Part shown: positions 59,097 through 64,000 of the stretch, piece after piece
Layout of the letters: every line of letters starts with the position of its first letter
Numbering within the stretch: the stretch's first letter is position 1
Source of the DNA: Nitrospirota bacterium
Lineage (GTDB): Bacteria > Nitrospirota > Leptospirillia > Leptospirillales > Leptospirillaceae
Direction: 5' to 3'
DNA length: 64,000 nt
Assembly: GCA_021801345.1 (NCBI GenBank)
Contig: JAJYYA010000024.1
Coordinates: 105,612 to 169,611 of the forward strand
The notes under the pieces: model-generated
What the model saw: the letters and a program-made list of their open reading frames with translations, nothing else
Told to the model about the DNA's origin: nothing
The model's database searches: none
Program-made: the position numbers and the translations under genes

Positions 59097-60106
59097 CCGG
59101 GATTGCCCAACCCGCTCTGCCAGTTCCAGGCATCGGCGCACATCCGCTCGACCCCAAGCTCCGCCTTCCATCCCAGGAGCTTTTCCGCGCGGGACGGATC
59201 CGCCCAGCAGGAGGCCACGTCGCCCGGGCGTCGCGGGGAGACGCGGGTCGCAATCCTTTTTCCAGAGGCCTTCTCGAAGGCCCTGACCATCTCGAGGACC
59301 GAGGTTCCCCGGCCCGTGCCGAGATTCACGGTAAGCGGCCCCGCCCCGCCCCAGGAGGGAAGAGAGCGAAGAGCCGCAAGATGGCCCTTGGCCAGGTCCA
59401 TCACATGGATATAGTCCCGGACCCCCGTGCCGTCGGGGGTCGGATAGTCGTCGCCGAAGACCGAGAGGAAGGGGCGAAGTCCCGCCGCCACCTGGGCCAC
59501 GAAGGGCATGAGGTTGTTGGGGACGCCCCGGGGGTTCTCTCCGATCAGAGCCGAAGGATGCGCTCCGACAGGATTGAAGTACCGAAGAAGCGCCACGCTC
59601 CAGGAAGGATCTGCGGTCACCAGACTTCGGAGAATCTCCTCGATCACGAGCTTCGTCATCCCGTAGGGATTGGTGGCGGAAAGCGGCGCCTCTTCCGTGA
59701 TCGGGAGTTTTTCTGGGACGCCGTAGACCGTGGCCGAGGAGCTGAAGACCAGCGTCCTCACCTTCTTTTCTCGCATCGCAAAAAGAAGGGAGAGCGTTCC
59801 GGTGACATTGTTGTCGTAGTACTCGAGCGGAAGGCGGGAGGACTCGCCGACCGCCTTGAGCCCCGCAAAATGGATCACCGCCTCGGGAGACTCGGAGGAC
59901 AAAATCTTCTCCATTTGGCTCCGGTCGCGGATATCGGCCCGATAAAAAGAGACCGACCTCCCCGCGATTTGTTCAATACGACCGACCACCGACTGATCGC
60001 TGTTCGACAGATTGTCGACAATGGCCACCTCGAAGCCGGCATCAAGGAGAACAACGGCCGTATGAGAGCCGATGTATCCCGTCCCCCCCGTCACCAGAAC
60101 CTTCAT
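59093..60106 (-). CDS. galE: UDP-glucose 4-epimerase
   Basis: 337 residues, SDR-type epimerase. NAD is bound by VTGGTGYIGSHTAV (5-18); the active site is Ser-Ser in VFSSSATVYG and Tyr-x3-Lys in NPYGMTKLVIEE (YGMTK instead of the usual YGxSK). The substrate-side motifs LRYFNPVGAHPSALIGE and GTGVRDYIHVMDLAKGH are exact for GalE. It interconverts UDP-glucose and UDP-galactose and would supply donors for the glycosyltransferases nearby. Confidence 0.95.
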   Translation of the reverse strand: MKVLVTGGTGYIGSHTAVVLLDAGFEVAIVDNLSNSDQSVVGRIEQIAGRSVSFYRADIRDRSQMEKILSSESPEAVIHFAGLKAVGESSRLPLEYYDNNVTGTLSLLFAMREKKVRTLVFSSSATVYGVPEKLPITEEAPLSATNPYGMTKLVIEEILRSLVTADPSWSVALLRYFNPVGAHPSALIGENPRGVPNNLMPFVAQVAAGLRPFLSVFGDDYPTPDGTGVRDYIHVMDLAKGHLAALRSLPSWGGAGPLTVNLGTGRGTSVLEMVRAFEKASGKRIATRVSPRRPGDVASCWADPSRAEKLLGWKAELGVERMCADAWNWQSGLGNPG

Positions 60107-60160
60107 CGCGCGGCCTTCCCTTCCAGTTTTTTCCCGTCATTTGAGGATACCCCTCAGGCT

Positions 60161-60188
60161 TTGCCCTCCGGACCTCTGATGCTAGAAT
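60161..60188 (+). promoter_or_regulatory. Promoter of the DUF2231-like gene
   Basis: TTGCCC (60161-60166) and TAGAAT (60183-60188) are 16 bases apart, with TGATGC just before the -10. The start codon follows 59 bases on. Same -10 core as at 20077 and 39748. Confidence 0.5.
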
Positions 60189-60246
60189 AGCGCAACGCCC
60201 CCAAGACTGAAAGCCCCGGACCTCTCGACATCAGTCAGGAGACCCC

Positions 60247-60714
60247 TTGTCCTCTCCCTTCCTGCTTCACCCCATGCTCGTGCACATGGTCCTCTCGCTG
60301 GGGCTCCTTGCGGCTGCCGGAGAGATCTTTCCCCGTCTTAGGGAAAGGATCTCGACGCCTCTCCTCAGGGGGCTCTGGGCGGGAACCCTGAGCGTCTTTC
60401 TTCTGGCCGCCCTCGCGGGGATCCTTTCTCTCGATCGGATCAAAGAGCAAAAGATCCCGATTCCCGGAGAGGCCTCGCTCCACCGTCTGATCGCGCTTTC
60501 CGCCATCGGGATCTTTTTTATCCTCGGCCTCCTTCGACTTCTCCCGGAGAGGAGATCATTTTCCCTTCCCCTCGCCCTTCGCCGGATACTCGCCCTGTCC
60601 GCTCTCGTGCTCCTTCTCTCCGCCGCGGCACTGGGAGGGCACCTTGTCTACGACGACCGGCTCGGGACGGCCTTTATGACACAAGGCCTCCCTCCCCTCC
60701 CCCCGCCCCCCTAA
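60247..60714 (+). CDS. DUF2231-like four-helix membrane protein
   Basis: 155 residues from the TTG at 60247, behind AGTCAGGAGACCCC. It starts FLLHPMLVHMVLSLGLLAAA, which is the 'HPxLVHxPxxL' opening of DUF2231 proteins. Four hydrophobic helices follow, and the last contains ALGGHLVYDDRLGTAFMTQG, again a family mark ('GGxLVYxxGxG'). The histidines may bind heme or metal; that is untested. It converges on uppP with a 4-base overlap of the stop codons. Confidence 0.75.
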   Translation: MSSPFLLHPMLVHMVLSLGLLAAAGEIFPRLRERISTPLLRGLWAGTLSVFLLAALAGILSLDRIKEQKIPIPGEASLHRLIALSAIGIFFILGLLRLLPERRSFSLPLALRRILALSALVLLLSAAALGGHLVYDDRLGTAFMTQGLPPLPPPP

Positions 60715-61559
60715 CGAAGAAAGAAGAGAGAGACGGACCCGGCCAAAAGGCAGTAGAGGCCGAAGGGAACCAGAGCCCGGGTCGCCTCGAAGCTCCTGAA
60801 GTACCGCATGAGAAGAAAGGTCGTAAGCCAGGCCATGAGAAAGGCCATCGTCCCCCCCAGAAAGGCCAGGCGCATCGCCTCCGGAGAGCCGTGGCGCACA
60901 AGCTTAGGAATCTCGAGTACCCCGGCGGCCCCGATGATCGGCATCGAAAGGAGAAAGGAAAAACGTGCGGAGGCCTCGTGTCCCAGCCCGCTCCACAGCC
61001 CTCCCACCATCGTAATCCCCGAGCGCGAAATCCCGGGAAGAAGCGCCGCCGCCTGAAATATCCCGATGAAAAAGGCCCGAAAAAACCCGAGGTCTTCGAG
61101 GGCGAGAGCCGGACGTCTTGCGCTTCGTCTTCTGAGAAGCTCGGCCGCAATCAGGACCAGGCCGTTGACCGCAAGAAAGAGTGCCGCAAGTGTGGGGGCC
61201 GAAAAAAGGTGGCGAAGCTTCTTCTCGAGCAGTAGTCCGATCAAACCCGCAGGGATCGTCGCGGCAACCAGGAGAAAGAAAAGCCTGCGGGCGGCCGAAA
61301 GCTCCGGATCCTTCCGGGCCAGCGCAGGAAGAAAAAAGCCGGTCAGAAGGGCCCGCCAGTCCCGATGGAAGTAGAGGAGAAGAGCCGTAGCCGTTCCCAG
61401 ATGAAGGGCGACCATGAAGGGGAGGTAGGAGGGATCCTTTTCGATCTCCCCCCAGCCCAGAAGGGCGGGCAGGATCACCCCGTGGCCGAGGGAGCTGATG
61501 GGAGCCAGTTCGGTGAGCCCCTGGGTCGCCCCGATGACAAGAGCCTGAATCGTTGTCAT
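60711..61559 (-). CDS. uppP: Undecaprenyl-diphosphatase
   Basis: 282 residues, multi-pass membrane protein. It removes a phosphate from undecaprenyl pyrophosphate to recycle the carrier for peptidoglycan and O-antigen. The two signature segments are ATQGLTELAPISSLGHGVIL (family: 'GLTEFLPISSTGH') and LLPGISRSGITMVGGLWSGL (family: 'PGxSRSG'). The catalytic Glu, Ser, His and Arg are kept; Phe-Leu is Ala and Thr is Leu in the first motif, so it is somewhat divergent. The length is normal. Starts at the ATG at 61559. Confidence 0.9.
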   Translation of the reverse strand: MTTIQALVIGATQGLTELAPISSLGHGVILPALLGWGEIEKDPSYLPFMVALHLGTATALLLYFHRDWRALLTGFFLPALARKDPELSAARRLFFLLVAATIPAGLIGLLLEKKLRHLFSAPTLAALFLAVNGLVLIAAELLRRRSARRPALALEDLGFFRAFFIGIFQAAALLPGISRSGITMVGGLWSGLGHEASARFSFLLSMPIIGAAGVLEIPKLVRHGSPEAMRLAFLGGTMAFLMAWLTTFLLMRYFRSFEATRALVPFGLYCLLAGSVSLFFLR

Positions 61560-61685
61560 GAATTGGATCCTTTATCTTGAAGTTGAAGGATTGCGAGGAC
61601 GGAGCCAATCCAGGTCAGAACACGTCGGCGGAGGGAACAGATCAAAGATCCAGATTCCTTTTTGCGGAATGGCGATGATCAGGCG

Positions 61686-62103
61686 TCATGACGGAGATCG
61701 CGGAGAGGAAAACCCTTTTCTGTCCCTCGTGACAATGACAGAGGCCCCCGCCCCTCTGGGAGCTTCATGCAAAACACTGTCTTCAAAGTCCTTCCATGCA
61801 AGGGACCATGCAATTCCCGAACGAACCGGGCGACCAAAACGAACTCGAACAAGGACAAGAGTGCGCCGACAACCCGGTTAAGGCTCAACAATGGGCGGCC
61901 ATTGCCGCGCCTCATGCAGTACACGAACGACATATTTTGAGGATATCTCGTCAGATAATGACTGTTTTCGTGACGTCTCTTCCGACCATCGACACCCCCG
62001 GGATTTTGCGGATTTAGAAAAAAGAGCATCGGGCATCTGGCGAATAGGGCCTTCGATCCAGGATGACATCCAGCACAATATTGCTATCGAAAAGAACGCT
62101 CAA
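61686..62103 (-). pseudogene. PIN-domain (VapC-like) toxin, decayed
   Basis: TTG at 62103 starts SVLFDSNIVLDVILDRRPYS then PDARCSFF and a stop. The opening 'VLFDxNIVLDVhLdR' with the first catalytic Asp is unmistakable. Further down in another frame is DFEDSVLHEAPRGAGASVIV, then TRDRKGFSSP. This is the second PIN active-site segment ('DFEDAxxxxxAxxxxxxxIVTRDxxdF'). The middle contains stops and shifts. The gene is dead. Confidence 0.78.
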
Positions 62104-62343
62104 CGATATTTTTCCTCAAGAGATCGAAGAGAGTCTATTTCGTCCATCCGGGATCCGCGCATAACTCCAAGAAGGCTCTTGGTAACAGGTGGAATCTCCT
62201 GGCATGCATCCGAAGAACGATGATCCAAAAGAGAGAAATATTCTTAAACCACTATCGACACTGACTTCTTCTGCCCCCTGGCATGTTTTTTTTGCTTTTT
62301 CGATCAGGTTCTCATCCATGAGTAGAGTCCAATTTTGTTTCAT
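62100..62343 (-). pseudogene. Antitoxin of a PIN-toxin pair, decayed
   Basis: From the ATG at 62343, KQNWTLLMDENLIEKAKK is a typical start for DUF6364-type antitoxins. In the frame entered by a one-base shift after the A-run, HARGQKKSVSIVV is followed by a stop codon and then EYFSLLDH, and later IPPVTKSLLGVMRG and the tail DSLRSLEEKYR, ending at the TGA 62100-62102. So there is one shift and one stop. The end overlaps the toxin start, as in intact pairs. Confidence 0.75.
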
Positions 62344-63729
62344 CCTCTGCGCGCATTGGAGACCTCGGCATTCATGCCGGGGAGGAATGCGCTCTCCTTT
62401 CTGTTCGAGATTGAAGGATTCGCCAAGGAGTACCCGTATCCGTCGGCACGCTGAACAAGGCGGCAGACCTTGTGGGAAAGTCCCTGGACGATTCCCGATA
62501 CGGTCCGGATGTTGAAGCTTCCGGAGGCCCGGACGGCCACGCGTCCGAGATGGGTTCCGGCCTTTTTGCCTTTCGCCACAACGGCCCGGACCAGATCTCC
62601 TGTCGCAAACCCGAAATGGACTTTCTTTCGGGTCAGATATCCTCTCGGGAATCCGAAGGCATCGAGGCGGGTCCGTTGATAGGAACCCCGTCCCGTAGCT
62701 CGGATCGACAATGCGGGACAGGTCCAGCCCACGACGCGGTCGACCTCTCCGACGCAGGCGGCATCGAGACTATGGGTCTTCGGGATCCCGAGACGGGTCC
62801 GGTTCCACTTGGTCCGTCCCCCGGAGCCCGTCTCGACCGGAAGACCCGTCCGCTTGAGCCTCTCGAATAGATTCCACCTGGTGGCGTTCACCGCGGCGGC
62901 GTCCCGGAGGGGCGCCTTGGCCCGGGCGAGGATCTTATTCAGAAGATCCGGTTTCTTCGCCAGAAATACCTCGACGGGGCGATTCCCCTTCCGCTCGTTG
63001 CAGGGGCGGCAGGCCAGCGTCAGGTTGGAAATCCGGTCCGATCCGCCCTTCGACCGGGGATGGATGTGATCGATCTCCAGAGGGACGTTCTCCGTCCCGC
63101 AGTAGGCGCAGGTTCGCCCCCACTTTTCGAGGAGATACTCCCCGGATCTCGGTGCCGAAGAGCGTTCCCTGCTGGTACTCTCTGCCTTCGATCTCTGGGT
63201 TTTCCATCTTTTGCAGGTCGAACCGGACCAGCTCCTGGGAGATCGCCACAACGGGAGCAAGGCGGCGAATCCGGTTCACCCAGGCCATGGTCGTGTCGAC
63301 CCTGTGTTGCAGGGAGGGCGGAAGCCACCCCTCGGGCCGGGTCCGATTGTCGAAGCGGGGTTCCCTGTACCTGAGCTTCGAGCGTCTTCGTCTTCGGAAA
63401 GCCCTCCGGGCCGTGAGCCGGTCCCGGATCCGTCCTCCCCGGTGTTCGATTTCCCCGAGGAACAGGACATGGGCGGTCTTCTCCGTCTCTCCGGATTCCG
63501 GGGAGACCGTTTCCTCCTCCCGGACCAGGGCGATGCCGGTCGTCTTGCTCCCCGGATCGAGCTTGAGGCGGACGGGCTGGACCTCCCCTCCCACCCGCTC
63601 CTTCAGCCGAATGGTGAAGGGAGCGATCTTGTGGACGACCGCCTGTTTCCGTTCCAGCAGAAGCCTTGCCCGCTTTTCCGAACACGGCATCAGAGGAGTC
63701 TATTTTCTGTCGAGCACAAACACAGCCAT
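62340..63729 (-). pseudogene. iscB: IscB RNA-guided nuclease, inactivated
   Basis: IscB is the ancestor of Cas9. ATG at 63729 follows AAGGAGATTGTC and reads MAVFVLDRK, then a TAG at 63702-63700, then TPLMPCSEKRARLLLERKQA (PLMP domain). RuvC-I is LKLDPGSKTTGIALV, the arginine-rich bridge helix follows (RRAFRRRRRSKLRYRE), and RuvC-II is AISQELVRFD. After EYQQGTLFGTEIR the frame breaks in a C4 run at 63140-63143; removing one base restores EYLLEKWGRTCAYCG, the HNH start. HNH (CAYCG ... EIDHIHPRSKGG ... CRPCNERKG) and RuvC-III (THSLDAACVG) lie in the second frame. One nonsense and one frameshift change make it a pseudogene, apart from them well conserved. Confidence 0.9.
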
Positions 63730-64000
63730 GACAATCTCCTTAAAAATGCCCTTACGGGCCTTGTGACGTGCCTCTTTCGAAGCGTCTCCCCTCGGGAATG
63801 GTGCGTACCGGCGTATTGTCCCCGGACCGTTTCGTCCTTGCCGGAGCGTAAGTCTGCATCCGGGACTTCCAGCGCGGCGGACTGAGGAAGCATCCGCCGG
63901 TGGGTCTTGGACCTGTACGCAACGTAGCGGGTTGGATACCGCTCTCCCTGGTCAACCCGAGCTTGTCGATCCTCCTTTCAAGCTCCGCCGTTCACGGCGG
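62344..64000 (-). mobile_element. IS200/IS605-related element carrying iscB (left end at the window edge)
   Basis: The right end is marked by the hairpin at 62363-62382 (CCTCGGCATTCATGCCGGGG), which sits in the 3' end of iscB and encodes its usual 'FLPGMN' tail. At the other end, 63985-64000 is a near-perfect 16-base palindrome (CCGCCGTTCACGGCGG), typical of a transposase-recognised left-end hairpin. No tnpA is present, so the element would need a transposase supplied in trans. The stop of iscB overlaps the antitoxin ATG at 62343. Confidence 0.7.
63730..64000 (-). ncRNA. Putative omega-RNA upstream of iscB
   Basis: The ~270 bases between the left-end hairpin and the iscB start have no supported gene but strong local pairing. 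They also contain segments I associate with IscB omega-RNA scaffolds, such as GGGTTGACCAGGGAGAGCGG and CCAACCCGCTACGTTGCG (minus strand, near 63900-63960). In IscB systems the guide RNA scaffold lies here, with the guide taken from beyond the left end. The guide would fall outside this window. The call rests on position and partial motif memory; exact ends are not known. Confidence 0.6.

Overview
The window looks like a chromosomal segment of a moderately GC-rich, acid-tolerant, probably chemolithoautotrophic bacterium. Leptospirillum (Nitrospirota) is my best guess. It rests on overall gene style, a ferredoxin-type sulfite/nitrite reductase, NADP-type isocitrate dehydrogenase, RND efflux and envelope-sugar genes, plus a heavy load of mobile DNA. 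It is an inference, because no rRNA or other marker gene is present.

Layout. 1-4.6 kb: tail of a biotin carboxylase, thiE, a GT-C-like membrane protein, a DPM1-type glycosyltransferase and a DUF3105 protein. 4.7-6.1 kb: a BrnT toxin with an unusual, much enlarged BrnA-like partner. 6.3-16.6 kb: a large RND pump, a membrane protein with a degenerate GGDEF-like end, a siroheme sulfite/nitrite reductase, two secreted lipoproteins and xerD. 16.57-18.65 kb: a decayed integrative element bounded by 45-bp direct repeats that duplicate the 3' end of hemW; it holds an integrase fragment, a DUF1640-like gene and a broken Uma2 gene. 18.6-21.6 kb: hemW, a coiled-coil/winged-helix protein and a fused nucleotidyltransferase-HEPN protein. 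21.9-30.6 kb (minus): a type IV secretion operon in the order virB2-B3-B4-B5-B6-B8-B9-B10, ending in a MoxR-type AAA+ ATPase; VirB11 and VirD4 are absent from the window.

31.2-32.5 kb: icd with a clear terminator. 32.6-38.4 kb: a MNT/HEPN toxin-antitoxin pair broken by two transposons. An ISAzo13-family element (6-bp target duplication) lies in the HEPN gene. A 3.7-kb ISL3-family element (26-bp perfect terminal repeats, 8-bp target duplication) lies in the nucleotidyltransferase gene. The second carries four cargo genes, including a putative PD-(D/E)XK nuclease, a truncated HerA-like barrel protein and an ORF6N protein. Removing both insertions restores both reading frames. 38.5-42.8 kb: a string of toxin-antitoxin loci, TacA/TacT, AbiEi with a gutted AbiEii, a Phd-type antitoxin with a 22-codon PIN stub, and HipB/HipA.

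43-48.3 kb: a dehydrogenase followed by an AttEFGH-like set (ABC ATPase, FtsX-type permease, AttH/CrtC-like lipocalin). 48.2-56.2 kb: a partly AT-rich glycosyltransferase cluster with GT4, GT2 and two unusual two-domain GT9 proteins. 56.3-61.6 kb: CheZ-like phosphatase, an MsbA-like exporter, SemiSWEET, galE, a DUF2231-like protein and UppP. 61.7-64 kb: a decayed VapB/VapC pair, into whose start codon an IscB-type IS200/IS605-related element has inserted. The element carries a broken iscB and an upstream omega-RNA region. The main theme is a conserved housekeeping backbone interrupted by mobile elements and toxin-antitoxin modules, many of them decaying.
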